A stretch of 64,000 nucleotides of DNA from Flavobacterium sp. (GTDB taxonomy: Bacteria; Bacteroidota; Bacteroidia; Flavobacteriales; Flavobacteriaceae): NCBI GenBank assembly GCA_023259675.1, contig JALRGT010000004.1, positions 132,350 through 196,349 on the forward strand. Reading direction: 5' to 3'. The notes beneath the pieces were generated by a model, which saw nothing but the letters and a program-made list of their open reading frames with translations, was not told where the DNA came from and searched no databases. Made by a program: the position numbers and the translations under genes. Shown here in pieces: positions 24,280 through 33,574 of the stretch. Position 1 is the first letter of the stretch. Every line of letters begins with the position of its first letter.

Positions 24280-26436
24280 ATGAAAAATATTTTCCTTGCA
24301 CTATTATTTGTAAGTCCATTTCTCAATGCCCAAAAAATTAACGTAAAAGACACCACTTCGGTAGAACTGGAAACCCTATTTGTAACGGCCAACAGAACGG
24401 CTAGCTTACGAAGAGAAACTCCCGTTGCCATCAGCAAACTCACCGCAAAAACCATTGATGAAACCAAAGCAGTTTCATTGTTTGAAATTGTAAATAAAAC
24501 ACCTGGTGTGGTCATGGTCAACTTAGGCAACGAACAACACATGATGGCTATTCGCCAACCCATGACGACCAATGCCTATTATTTATATCTGGAGGATGGC
24601 TTGCCTATCCGTCCGCTAGGGATTTTTAATCACAATGCCTTGTTGGAAATCAACACATTCAACCTACAATCCATTGAAGTGGTAAAAGGTCCTGTGTCCT
24701 CTATTTATGGACCGGAAGCCGTGGGCGGAACCCTAAATTTAATTTCACAAAAACCTTCTTTTTATCCTGAATTCAAATTTGGCATTCAAGCCAATCAATG
24801 GGGATACCATAGGATACAAGCCGCAGTTGGAGCAACAGTTGGAAAAATTGGTTTTCATATCACAGGAATTTCCAGCATTCAAGAAAATTCATGGATGACG
24901 TATTCTGATTACAGTAAGGACAATCTCAACATTAGAGTAGATTATAACATCAATGACAATACCCGTTTGATAAGCAGCACCATGATTGGGAAATATTTCT
25001 CGGACATGAGCGGTGGTGTCAATGAAGATGATTTTCGCCATAGAAACTACAAAAGCAACTCTGATTTCACTTATCGAAAATCAGAAGCATTACGTACCCG
25101 ATTGACACTGGAACATGATTGGAATGCCCATGCGAGTTCCTATTTTACGATGTATCACAGAGATAATAAATTGGGACAAAACCCTTCTTACGGAATCCGT
25201 TGGAGTGCAACAAAAAATCCTACGAGTGCAACAGGTGAGGTTAATTCAAACAACTTCAAAAGTTACGGTGCGGTAGGACAACATACCCAAAAATTTGATT
25301 TTTGGAATACCACAATGGTAAGCGGTGCTTCTTATGATTTCTCTCCGGTAAACTATTGGTCGTATTTATTGCGTCTTAAAGCGAATTTGAATCCGGGGAA
25401 TCCAGGACAACAAACGGTAAACAATTATGAAATAATCGCCGAACATCCTGAAGTAAAACTGGCCAATTATACCGCCAATATTTACAATACGGCTGTTTTT
25501 GAACAAATTAGTTTTACCCCTTTTAAGAATACAATCGGAACTATTGGAGCTCGTTACGATGCGATGAAAATAGATTATGAAAATAGCTTAGACCATTCCA
25601 GCGGCAGTAAAACCTATGACAAATTTACTTTCAAAGCAGGAATCAATTACAATCCCATAAAAACTGCCGGATTTTACATTAATTATTCTCAAGGATTTTC
25701 ACCGCCAAACATAACTTCCATATTCAGAGCCAAATCTGGAACAGGAGGAAATACGGGAGTTGCCGCCGAGTTTTACTATAATTTAAAACCCGCCACTTTT
25801 GAAAATTACGAAGTAGGCGGTTGGGTTAATCTAATCAAAAACAAATTGAATTTTGACTATGCCTTTTATTATATGGACGGAAAAAATGAATTGCTAAATG
25901 TTCGATTGCTAGACAATTCTACCGATTATCGCTCTGCGGGTGAAACCGACCATAAAGGAATTGAATTGGGTTTCAACTATAAACCCGAAAACCAATGGAA
26001 CATCCGTATGGGAGGAACAGTTGCCAAACACCGTTATATCGATTTTTTACTCTCTGACAACACCGCGGATATTTTACAAAATTTAAAAGGCTATGAAATG
26101 CCACAAGCCCCAAGATGGTCTGGAAATACAGAAATAAGTTATTACCCAAATTGGTTCCCTAATTTTAGGGCAGCTATAGAATGGCAGGCTGTGGGGAGTT
26201 ATTACCAAGACCAAATCAATACCGCAAAATATGAGGGCTATAATATCTTTAATGCCCGGGTGGGTTATACCTATAAGAACATTGAATTTTATGGAAACGT
26301 AATGAATGTAACCGACAAATTATACGCGCATAATTCAGGCAGAGGAAACAGCACTAACTCACAAACGAATTATATTGCAGCCGCACCCAGAACTTTCTTA
26401 ATGGGTTTACAATATAATTTTTGTTTGAAAAAATAA
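24280..26436 (+). CDS. TonB-dependent outer-membrane receptor
   Basis: The 718-residue protein has a signal peptide (ending FLNAQ), a plug domain (about 35-160) with LETLFVTANRT and VEVVKGPVSSIYGPEAVGGTLN-type sequence (here IEVVKGPVSSIYG), and a 22-strand barrel with NYSQGFSPPN. There is no N-terminal carboxypeptidase-like domain or STN domain. It imports a ligand such as a metal chelate, siderophore or vitamin using ExbBD-TonB energy. The adjacent PepSY protein and CNGRC protein favour iron or copper chelates. The C-terminus ends FCLKK instead of the usual terminal aromatic residue. Confidence 0.92.
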   Translation: MKNIFLALLFVSPFLNAQKINVKDTTSVELETLFVTANRTASLRRETPVAISKLTAKTIDETKAVSLFEIVNKTPGVVMVNLGNEQHMMAIRQPMTTNAYYLYLEDGLPIRPLGIFNHNALLEINTFNLQSIEVVKGPVSSIYGPEAVGGTLNLISQKPSFYPEFKFGIQANQWGYHRIQAAVGATVGKIGFHITGISSIQENSWMTYSDYSKDNLNIRVDYNINDNTRLISSTMIGKYFSDMSGGVNEDDFRHRNYKSNSDFTYRKSEALRTRLTLEHDWNAHASSYFTMYHRDNKLGQNPSYGIRWSATKNPTSATGEVNSNNFKSYGAVGQHTQKFDFWNTTMVSGASYDFSPVNYWSYLLRLKANLNPGNPGQQTVNNYEIIAEHPEVKLANYTANIYNTAVFEQISFTPFKNTIGTIGARYDAMKIDYENSLDHSSGSKTYDKFTFKAGINYNPIKTAGFYINYSQGFSPPNITSIFRAKSGTGGNTGVAAEFYYNLKPATFENYEVGGWVNLIKNKLNFDYAFYYMDGKNELLNVRLLDNSTDYRSAGETDHKGIELGFNYKPENQWNIRMGGTVAKHRYIDFLLSDNTADILQNLKGYEMPQAPRWSGNTEISYYPNWFPNFRAAIEWQAVGSYYQDQINTAKYEGYNIFNARVGYTYKNIEFYGNVMNVTDKLYAHNSGRGNSTNSQTNYIAAAPRTFLMGLQYNFCLKK

Positions 26437-26445
26437 ACGCAGCAG

Positions 26446-27972
26446 ATGAAAGACAAGAAAAACAAAAAGTTTTCCAAAAAGATAAAAAAGAGCATTTATA
26501 AATGGCACCGAACCTTGGGAATAATTACGATTATCCCCGTGATTTTCTGGTGTATTTCCGGATTGATGCATCCCGTAATGGCGCATTGGTTCCGACCTAA
26601 TATTGCCCATGAAAAAATAGAAGCGACGGCTTTTCCAAAAGAACAAATCCATCTTTCTCTACAGGAAGTTTTAGCGAAGAATAATATTGAGGTATTCAAA
26701 AATTTCCATTTGGTTTCTTTCAATAATAAAACGTACTATCAGATTAAAACGAATCCTATTAATGAAGTTTTATACCTCGATGCAGTGACCGGAAATCCTC
26801 TAAAAAAAGGAGACCAACTTTATGCCGAATGGTTATCCCGTTATTTTTTGGAGGACTCCAAAAGTAAAATAACCAATACTGTTTTGTTAACCGAATTTGA
26901 CGGGCAATACAAGTATGTCAATCGGTATTTACCGGTTTGGAAAGTTACTTTTGAGAACGCCGATAACATGGATGTTTACGTTGAAACTACCTCCAGCAAA
27001 CTGGCCACTTACAATACAACCTCAAGAAAAATACAGCTTTGGATTTTTGACCAATTTCACAATTGGAATTTCTTGGAAGCCATCAGCAACAATTCTATCC
27101 GCATTGTCCTAATGCTTCTATTATTGGGAATCATCACACTATCAGCCCTTAGCGGAATCGTTATTTATGGGTTCTTTTGGAAAGCTTTCAAAAAAGCCCC
27201 TGTAACCGATAATGACAGTCGTTTCAAAAAACACCATCGAAAAATTGGTCTTGCCGTTTCCCTTGTCACTTTTACATTTGCCTTTAGCGGCGGGTATCAT
27301 GCCACCAAAAAATGGGAACCGTATACCTTGGATAAAATGGTATACACACCCGATTTCAAAACTCAAAACATTGGTCTTTCCAATCTCGAATTAAAACCAG
27401 ATTCTACTTGGTCTAACCTTTCTTTAATTCAATTCAAAAACAAAAACTACTATCAAGTCAGTTTACTTCCAAATGAAGAAGACGAAATTAAAAACCGCTA
27501 TATTGACGCCAAAACAGCAGCAATAACTCCCGATATCGAAGAAGAGTATGTTCGCTTTTTGGCCAATACTTTCGCTAAAATGACCGCTACCAAAGGAACA
27601 CTCCCAGCTGATTGTTGCGAAGTAGAAAACAATGAATCCTGCATTAAAAATGCCCAAGTGGTAAGCTCCAAATATTTATATCAATTTGACCGTCGGGATT
27701 ATGGTTTTGTGAATAAAAGACTTCCGGTTATTCAACTTAGCTATGACACTCCCGATAAAACGAGTTTTTACATAGAACCGTCTACCTCCAGATTGGCTTC
27801 CATCGTGACGAATGCGGATCGTACTGAAGGTTACAGTTTTGCCATCCTGCATAAATTTTTATTTATGGATTGGGCAGGGAAAAATATTCGGGATTTAACC
27901 ATGGCACTCTCTGCTATGGGCGTATTAGTGGTTAGCTTGTTAGGCTTGTATTTGTTTATCAAAAGAAAGTAG
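26446..27972 (+). CDS. PepSY-associated TM domain protein
   Basis: The 508-residue inner-membrane protein has the PepSY_TM plan. TM1 (about 20-45) carries KWHRTLGIITIIPVIFWCISG. A periplasmic PepSY-like section follows, then TM2 (about 222-246) and TM3 near 265-285 with HHRKIGLAVSLVTF. A second periplasmic domain holds ADCCEVENNESC, and the last TM is at about 480-503. Conserved His in WHR and HHRK could bind heme, as in siderophore reductases of this type. It starts 9 bases after the TonB receptor stop, so they form an operon. The likely role is reductive release of metal from an imported chelate. Confidence 0.88.
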   Translation: MKDKKNKKFSKKIKKSIYKWHRTLGIITIIPVIFWCISGLMHPVMAHWFRPNIAHEKIEATAFPKEQIHLSLQEVLAKNNIEVFKNFHLVSFNNKTYYQIKTNPINEVLYLDAVTGNPLKKGDQLYAEWLSRYFLEDSKSKITNTVLLTEFDGQYKYVNRYLPVWKVTFENADNMDVYVETTSSKLATYNTTSRKIQLWIFDQFHNWNFLEAISNNSIRIVLMLLLLGIITLSALSGIVIYGFFWKAFKKAPVTDNDSRFKKHHRKIGLAVSLVTFTFAFSGGYHATKKWEPYTLDKMVYTPDFKTQNIGLSNLELKPDSTWSNLSLIQFKNKNYYQVSLLPNEEDEIKNRYIDAKTAAITPDIEEEYVRFLANTFAKMTATKGTLPADCCEVENNESCIKNAQVVSSKYLYQFDRRDYGFVNKRLPVIQLSYDTPDKTSFYIEPSTSRLASIVTNADRTEGYSFAILHKFLFMDWAGKNIRDLTMALSAMGVLVVSLLGLYLFIKRK

Positions 27973-27991
27973 GGTGCTTCCTTTTTAAAAT

Positions 27992-28050
27992 TAAAAAACA
28001 CAAATCCGCAAAATAGCAACATTGATTTATTTGCGGATTTGTGTTTTTTA
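27992..28050. terminator. bidirectional terminator with 21-bp perfect stem
   Basis: Arms 27992-28012 and 28030-28050 are exact complements (core CACAAATCCGCAAA), with A/T runs at both ends. It separates the convergent PepSY and trmH genes. Confidence 0.93.
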
Positions 28051-28062
28051 CAATATCGAAAT

Positions 28063-28731
28063 CTATATTAATTTCGCGTTTTCCTCGTAATAACGTGCTT
28101 CAATTCGCTTGATATCTTTAATGGAATTTTTGGCCCAAGCCAAACGTTTTACTAATATCTCTTCTTCGGATAAATGCCAATCAATATCTGAATTTCGTAA
28201 TCTGTTGGTTAGATTCTGAATAATAATCGCTGCCGAAACCGAGATATTCAAACTCTCCGTAAAACCTACCATTGGGATTTTCAGGAATCCATCGGCACGT
28301 TGCAAAATTTCTTCTGACAATCCGTCTCTTTCGGTTCCGAAAAACAAGGCACTTGGTTTCGAAATATCGAAATTCTCCAATAAGCAATCGTCTTCGTGAG
28401 GAGTGGTCGCAATTATTTGATAGCCTTTGTTTTTTAAAGTATCAATGCAATTCGTTACACTATCAAACGTATGGATGTCAACCCATTTTTGGGCTCCCAT
28501 CGCAATTTCTTTATCGATACTTTTACCGTAGCGTTGCTCAATTACGTTCAGTTCCTGAATTCCAAAAACTTCGCAGCTGCGCATCACCGCACTCGTATTA
28601 TGCATTTGAAATACATCTTCAACGGCAATGGTAAAATGATTGGTTCTTTGGTCTAAAACTTTTAGGAATCGTTCTTTTCGGTTATCGGTAAGTATATTTT
28701 CTAAAAATTCGAGGTACTTTAAATCAATCAT
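28063..28731 (-). CDS. TrmH-family tRNA/rRNA 2'-O-methyltransferase (SPOUT)
   Basis: The 222-residue protein has the SPOUT knot motifs: motif 1 DVFQMHNTSAVMRSCEVFG (about 38-56), motif 2 SALFFGTERDGLSEEIL (about 129-145) and motif 3 IPMVGFTESLNISVSAAI (about 153-170). These match TrmH, which methylates the ribose of G18 in tRNA, although Bacteroidota also have several paralogs acting on rRNA. Length and the lack of an extra N-terminal domain favour TrmH proper. It is a single gene with a -7 box 20 bases upstream of the ATG. Confidence 0.9.
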   Translation of the reverse strand: MIDLKYLEFLENILTDNRKERFLKVLDQRTNHFTIAVEDVFQMHNTSAVMRSCEVFGIQELNVIEQRYGKSIDKEIAMGAQKWVDIHTFDSVTNCIDTLKNKGYQIIATTPHEDDCLLENFDISKPSALFFGTERDGLSEEILQRADGFLKIPMVGFTESLNISVSAAIIIQNLTNRLRNSDIDWHLSEEEILVKRLAWAKNSIKDIKRIEARYYEENAKLI

Positions 28732-28750
28732 AATCTGTTTTTTGTTGCTG

Positions 28751-28758
28751 CAAAAATA
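28751..28758 (-). promoter_or_regulatory. -7 promoter element TATTTTTG
   Basis: Perfect TAnnTTTG on the minus strand, 19 bases before the trmH-like ATG. Confidence 0.7.
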
Positions 28759-28961
28759 GTAAAAAAGACAGCCTCTCCTAATTTTAGACTTTTTTGGCTA
28801 TCCTAAACGAAGTTACCAAAAGGAATTTCTTAATTTTATAAATACTTTCGTGCCTATGCCTACAAAGCAATAGAAAAGTGAAACACTGATTTCATAAATT
28901 TAAAAATCTGTGAAATCTGTGGTAAAAAAAATTTCAAATAATTAAACCTAATGTGTTTCAA

Positions 28962-29660
28962 ATGAAAAAGAAATTAGTCGTACTAACAGGAGCTGGAATA
29001 AGTGCCGAAAGTGGTATTAAAACCTTTCGCGACAGTGATGGTTTGTGGGAAGGTCACAATGTCATGGATGTGGCCACTCCCGAAGGTTGGCATAAAAACC
29101 CGGACTTGGTTCTTGACTTTTATAATCAAAGGAGAAGACAACTCCATGAGGTAAAACCCAATCTAGGACATTTTACTTTGGCTGAACTTGAGAATGATTT
29201 TGATGTTCATATCATCACTCAAAATGTGGATGATTTACATGAACGGGCGGGAAGCTCTTCTGTTTTACATTTGCATGGCGAATTATTTAAAGTGCGAAGC
29301 ATCAAAAACGAGCATCATTTTTTAGATTGGAAAACAGACTTGCATTTAGGCGATTTAGATGCTAACGGCCATCAATTGCGTCCTCATATTGTTTGGTTTG
29401 GCGAGGAAGTTCCTGCGCTGGACGAAGCGATCCGCATCACTGAAATGGCAGATTACTTTGCGGTTATTGGCACTTCATTACAAGTGTATCCGGCTGCCGG
29501 ATTGATTTCATACATCAAAAAAACGGTTCCCATTTATTACATAGACCCAAAACCCGGAAAAATTCACAATTTAAATAATCCGTTAGAAACGATTTCAATG
29601 AATGCCACCGATGGAGTTCCGTTTTTGAAAAACCGATTGATAAACGAATTCCTTTTATAA
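28962..29660 (+). CDS. cobB: Sir2-family NAD-dependent protein deacylase
   Basis: The 232-residue sirtuin has GAGISAESGIKTFR (about 10-23) for NAD binding, TQNVDDLHERAGS with the catalytic His in HLHGEL, RPHIVWFGE (the FGE acylpocket loop) and GTSLQVYPAAGL. The four zinc cysteines of many sirtuins are absent between HGEL and RPHIVWFGE, as in several class III/U-type bacterial sirtuins. It removes acetyl, succinyl or related groups from lysines. The start is placed at ATG 28962; an in-frame GTG three codons upstream is possible. Confidence 0.92.
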   Translation: MKKKLVVLTGAGISAESGIKTFRDSDGLWEGHNVMDVATPEGWHKNPDLVLDFYNQRRRQLHEVKPNLGHFTLAELENDFDVHIITQNVDDLHERAGSSSVLHLHGELFKVRSIKNEHHFLDWKTDLHLGDLDANGHQLRPHIVWFGEEVPALDEAIRITEMADYFAVIGTSLQVYPAAGLISYIKKTVPIYYIDPKPGKIHNLNNPLETISMNATDGVPFLKNRLINEFLL

Positions 29661-29700
29661 AAAGGAATCGTTTGGATAAAAATCAATCTAAATCTGAAAA

Positions 29701-29735
29701 AACTTCTAACTTCTAACTTCTAACTTCGAACTTCT
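29701..29735. repeat. heptamer tandem repeat AACTTCT x5
   Basis: Five units of AACTTCT (one with G at the last position) end 3 bases before the purB -7 box, occupying the space where a -33 element would sit. The same heptamer family recurs at 62293-62327. Confidence 0.85.
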
Positions 29736-29738
29736 CTT

Positions 29739-29746
29739 TATATTTG
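29739..29746 (+). promoter_or_regulatory. -7 promoter element TATATTTG
   Basis: Perfect TAnnTTTG, 25 bases upstream of purB. It is preceded directly by the heptamer repeat and no TTG -33 is available. Confidence 0.7.
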
Positions 29747-29771
29747 TGCCTTTCGAACAAATAACAAGACA

Positions 29772-31118
29772 ATGACGACTTTAAACGAATTAAACGCCAT
29801 CTCTCCTATTGACGGAAGATACAGAAATAAAACCTATTCATTAGCTCCATTTTTCTCTGAAGAAGCTTTAATCAAATACCGTGTATTGGTTGAAATTGAA
29901 TACTTTATCGCCTTATGCGAAATCCCATTACCACAACTTGCAACCGTAAACCCAAATCTATTTGACAGTTTACGCGATATTTATAAAAATTTCTCTACCG
30001 AAGATGCTCTTTGGATTAAAGAGACCGAAAAAGTGACCAACCACGATGTAAAAGCAGTGGAATACTTCATAAAAGATGCTTTTGAAAAACTAGGATTATC
30101 CGAGTACAAAGAATTTATTCACTTTGGTTTGACTTCTCAGGATATCAACAATACGGCGATTCCGCTTTCGACTAAAGAAGCTTTTGAAAAAGTTTATATG
30201 CCGTCATTGATTACGTTAACATCAAAATTGAAAGAATTAAGCGTTGAATGGAAGGATATCCCAATGTTGGCACGTACACACGGACAACCGGCTTCCCCTA
30301 CTCGTTTAGGTAAAGAAATTGGTGTTTTTGTGGAACGTTTGGAAGAACAAATGCGTTTGTTATTCAATATCCCGTTTGCGGCTAAATTTGGCGGAGCAAC
30401 CGGAAATTACAATGCACACCATGTAGCATATCCACAAATTGACTGGAGAAAATTTGGAGGCAAATTCGTAGAAGAAAATCTAGGATTACACCATTCATTC
30501 CCAACTACACAAATCGAACATTACGATCATTTCGCAGCCTTTTTTGATGCGTTGAAAAGAATCAACACCATTATTATCGATTTGGATCGTGACATTTGGA
30601 CATATGTTTCGATGGAATATTTCAAACAAAAAATCAAAGCGGGAGAAATTGGATCTTCGGCTATGCCACATAAAGTAAATCCGATTGACTTTGAAAACTC
30701 CGAAGGAAACCTTGGAATTGCAAATGCTATTTTTGAGCATTTATCGGCAAAATTACCGGTTTCAAGATTACAACGTGATTTAACTGACAGTACCGTTTTG
30801 AGAAATGTTGGAGTGCCAATTGGACATACCATCATTGCTTTTGAAGCTACATTAAAAGGGTTGAATAAATTATTGTTGAACGAATCTAAGTTCCACGAAG
30901 ATTTAGAGAAAAACTGGGCAGTAGTGGCAGAAGCCATTCAAACGATATTACGTCGTGAAGCCTATCCAAATCCGTATGAAGCTTTGAAAGGTTTAACCAG
31001 AACCAACGAGTCAATCACAAAGGAATCGATTCATGCGTTTATAGCAACACTAGAGGTTTCTGCCGAAATCAAAGCCGAATTGCTACAAATTACACCAAGT
31101 AATTTCTTAGGAATCTAA
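29772..31118 (+). CDS. purB: adenylosuccinate lyase
   Basis: The 448-residue protein is a fumarase/aspartase-superfamily lyase that splits SAICAR to AICAR and adenylosuccinate to AMP in purine synthesis. Visible motifs are NHDVKAVEYF, HFGLTSQDINNTA (about 112-124), ARTHGQPASPTRLGKE with catalytic His, and the signature loop GSSAMPHKVNPIDFEN (about 288-303). Length is typical of the E. coli-type enzyme. Single gene, followed by a terminator. It is independent of guaB 2.5 kb away but in the same pathway. Confidence 0.97.
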   Translation: MTTLNELNAISPIDGRYRNKTYSLAPFFSEEALIKYRVLVEIEYFIALCEIPLPQLATVNPNLFDSLRDIYKNFSTEDALWIKETEKVTNHDVKAVEYFIKDAFEKLGLSEYKEFIHFGLTSQDINNTAIPLSTKEAFEKVYMPSLITLTSKLKELSVEWKDIPMLARTHGQPASPTRLGKEIGVFVERLEEQMRLLFNIPFAAKFGGATGNYNAHHVAYPQIDWRKFGGKFVEENLGLHHSFPTTQIEHYDHFAAFFDALKRINTIIIDLDRDIWTYVSMEYFKQKIKAGEIGSSAMPHKVNPIDFENSEGNLGIANAIFEHLSAKLPVSRLQRDLTDSTVLRNVGVPIGHTIIAFEATLKGLNKLLLNESKFHEDLEKNWAVVAEAIQTILRREAYPNPYEALKGLTRTNESITKESIHAFIATLEVSAEIKAELLQITPSNFLGI

Positions 31119-31212
31119 TAACGAAAATCATAAAAATAAAATTCTAATCTTCTATTTTATTGAATTTCATAAAAGTACATTCCGTACTTCATATCATAAA
31201 AAAATAACATCC

Positions 31213-31245
31213 AAAAAAGCTATCTTTATCGATAGCTTTTTTATT
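31213..31245 (+). terminator. purB terminator
   Basis: Perfect 12-bp arms AAAAAAGCTATC (31213-31224) and GATAGCTTTTTT (31231-31242) with a 6-base loop. Confidence 0.88.
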
Positions 31246-31272
31246 GTCAGTAATATATAAAGAAAAACAAAC

Positions 31273-33510
31273 ATGAGTACTGTAGCCACAGTTGCTGAAG
31301 CATCCCATCTTTTAGAACCCCTAATCAGTGATTTGGGACTGATTCTTATGACCGCAGGAATTGCTGTTCTGATTTTTAAAAAATTAAAACAGCCACTTGT
31401 ATTGGGTTATTTAATTGCCGGTTTTCTGGCTGGAAGTCACTTTGATTTTTTTCCGTCCGTTAAAGATATTAAGAGTGTCGAAGTTTGGGCAGATATTGGA
31501 GTTCTCTTTTTGCTTTTTAGTCTCGGACTTGAATTTAGTTTTAAAAAACTGATGAAAGTGGGCGGAACAGCCTCTATCAATGCTTTTACCCAAATTATCA
31601 CAATGATTATTTTGGGATATATGGCTGGTTATTTGATGGGATGGAAAAAAATGGATTGTATCTTCCTGGGCGTCATACTCTCCATTTCGTCCACAACTAT
31701 TATCCTCAAAACCTTTGATGAATTGGGAGTAAAAGCCCAAAAATTTGCGGGGATTGTAATTGGTTCTCTCATCGTACAGGACCTTATCGCTATTGTAATG
31801 ATGGTTTTACTTTCGACTGTTGCGGTAAGCCAACAGTTTTCAGGCGGTGAGTTGGTACAGTCTGTCTTGAAATTGGTTTTTTTCCTGACTGCTTGGTTTG
31901 TGGGAGGCATCTTTTTTATCCCTACTTTACTCAAAAAAACAAAAGATTTATTAACGGATGAGATGATGCTCATCATATCTATTGCTTTGTGTTTGATGAT
32001 GGTAATATTAGCCGCAGGAGCAGGTTTTTCACCTGCCTTGGGTGCGTTTATCATGGGTTCTATTATTGCCGAAACCAAACAAGCCGAACACATCGAGCAT
32101 TTGGTTAAACCCGTAAAAGATTTATTTGCGGCCGTTTTCTTTGTATCTGTCGGAATGTTAATCAATCCCGCTACTTTATACGATCATGCAATACCCGTAG
32201 TTATTTTAACATTGGTAACTATTTTTGGTCAATCTATTAGTTCGATTGTAGGTGCTCTATTATCTGGACAACCCCTCAAACAGTCGATACAAATTGGGAT
32301 GAGTTTGGCACAAATTGGGGAATTCTCTTTTATCATTGCCACTTTAGGAATGTCACTGCATGTAACCAGTGATTTCTTGTATCCCATTGTCGTAGCCGTT
32401 TCGGCAGTAACCACATTTACCACTCCATTTATGGTGAAAATGGCTGACCCTTTTTCAGATTATCTTGAAAAAAAATTACCACGAAAATGGATTAAAAGGA
32501 TTTCAAGATACAGTAACAATGCACAAGCCATTCGATCTGTGAGTACGTGGCAAGTGGTTCTAAAAGCGTATTTGATTCAAATAATAATTCACTCCATCAT
32601 TATTATTTCGATCATTTTATTGTCTGCTAAATTTGTGTTGCCGTTTGTAAATGAATCTAAATTTGGAAATGCCAGTGCTGCTCTGATAACGCTAATTATT
32701 ATTTCTCCTTTTTTATGGGCCTTGTCCCTAAGAAGAGTCGCCGTAAAAGAAGTCGAAATTTTATTTAAAGAACGGAAATCCCGAGGTCCTGTATTGATGA
32801 TGATTTTTATCAGAATGGGATTGGCCGTGTTTTATATTGGATTTTTATTAAATATCTTTTTCTCCCCTATAATTGCCTTTTTTGCATTGATTATTGCCAT
32901 TTTTACCTATTTCTTGTTTCCAAAAAAACTACATGCGCAATACCATAAAATTGAAAATCACTTCCTGAAAAACCTCAACGATAGAGATATAAAAAAAATA
33001 GACCGTCGCTATGCGAATATCACTCCTTGGGACGGACACATGACTACTTTTGAAATTGCCAAAGAATCAAATTTGGCCGGAAAAACCCTGAGAGAACTTC
33101 GCCTTAGAGAAGAAATGGGAATCAATATTGCGTATATCAAGCGAGGCGAAATAACAATCCAAATTCCAAATAAAATGGAGCGATTATTCCCAGGAGATGA
33201 AATAAGCGTAATTGGAACCGATGCCCAAGTGAAATTATTTACCCAATATTTAGAGCAAAACGAAATTGAAGTTCCCAAAAAAGACGAAAGTGAAATTGTT
33301 CTTCAGCAAATTGAACTAAAAAACGAGGACTTTATCGGAGTTAGTGTTGGTCGATCTAAACTAAGGGAACGAACTCATGGCTTGCTCGTTGGGGTGGAAC
33401 GAAACGGAAATCGAATACTCAATCCCGAATCTAACATCATTTTAGAAAAAAATGATATTCTTTGGATTGTGGGCGAAAAGAAATTAATGGATGATCTTTT
33501 TAAAGAATAA
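31273..33510 (+). CDS. CPA2-type cation:proton antiporter with two RCK-C domains
   Basis: A 745-residue membrane protein. Residues about 10-395 form the Na_H_Exchanger domain with 12 or 13 segments (motifs LVLGYLIAGFLAG, LFSLGLEFS, ISSTTIILKTFDE). A second membrane part (about 430-560) has four more segments, and the cytoplasmic C-terminus carries two TrkA-C/RCK-C domains (about 590-665 and 675-743). The Rossmann TrkA-N domain (GxGxxG) of KefB/KefC is not seen, so nucleotide or glutathione gating of the Kef type is not supported. It is probably a K+ or Na+/H+ antiporter for pH or osmotic balance. Single gene between two terminators. Confidence 0.88.
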   Translation: MSTVATVAEASHLLEPLISDLGLILMTAGIAVLIFKKLKQPLVLGYLIAGFLAGSHFDFFPSVKDIKSVEVWADIGVLFLLFSLGLEFSFKKLMKVGGTASINAFTQIITMIILGYMAGYLMGWKKMDCIFLGVILSISSTTIILKTFDELGVKAQKFAGIVIGSLIVQDLIAIVMMVLLSTVAVSQQFSGGELVQSVLKLVFFLTAWFVGGIFFIPTLLKKTKDLLTDEMMLIISIALCLMMVILAAGAGFSPALGAFIMGSIIAETKQAEHIEHLVKPVKDLFAAVFFVSVGMLINPATLYDHAIPVVILTLVTIFGQSISSIVGALLSGQPLKQSIQIGMSLAQIGEFSFIIATLGMSLHVTSDFLYPIVVAVSAVTTFTTPFMVKMADPFSDYLEKKLPRKWIKRISRYSNNAQAIRSVSTWQVVLKAYLIQIIIHSIIIISIILLSAKFVLPFVNESKFGNASAALITLIIISPFLWALSLRRVAVKEVEILFKERKSRGPVLMMIFIRMGLAVFYIGFLLNIFFSPIIAFFALIIAIFTYFLFPKKLHAQYHKIENHFLKNLNDRDIKKIDRRYANITPWDGHMTTFEIAKESNLAGKTLRELRLREEMGINIAYIKRGEITIQIPNKMERLFPGDEISVIGTDAQVKLFTQYLEQNEIEVPKKDESEIVLQQIELKNEDFIGVSVGRSKLRERTHGLLVGVERNGNRILNPESNIILEKNDILWIVGEKKLMDDLFKE

Positions 33511-33518
33511 TTCTATAA

Positions 33519-33552
33519 AAAAAGGCAAAAGTTCTACAACTTTTGCCTTTTT
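33519..33552. terminator. bidirectional terminator
   Basis: Perfect 15-bp stem AAAAAGGCAAAAGTT (33519-33533) with 33538-33552, four-base loop CTAC. It separates the convergent antiporter and guaB genes. Confidence 0.93.
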
Positions 33553-33574
33553 ATTTTTGCCTAATGGGCTTTAT

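Noticed and set aside
31629..32165. 178-codon frame opposite the antiporter membrane domain
   Set aside because: Antisense of membrane helices commonly stays open; no family features and no promoter.
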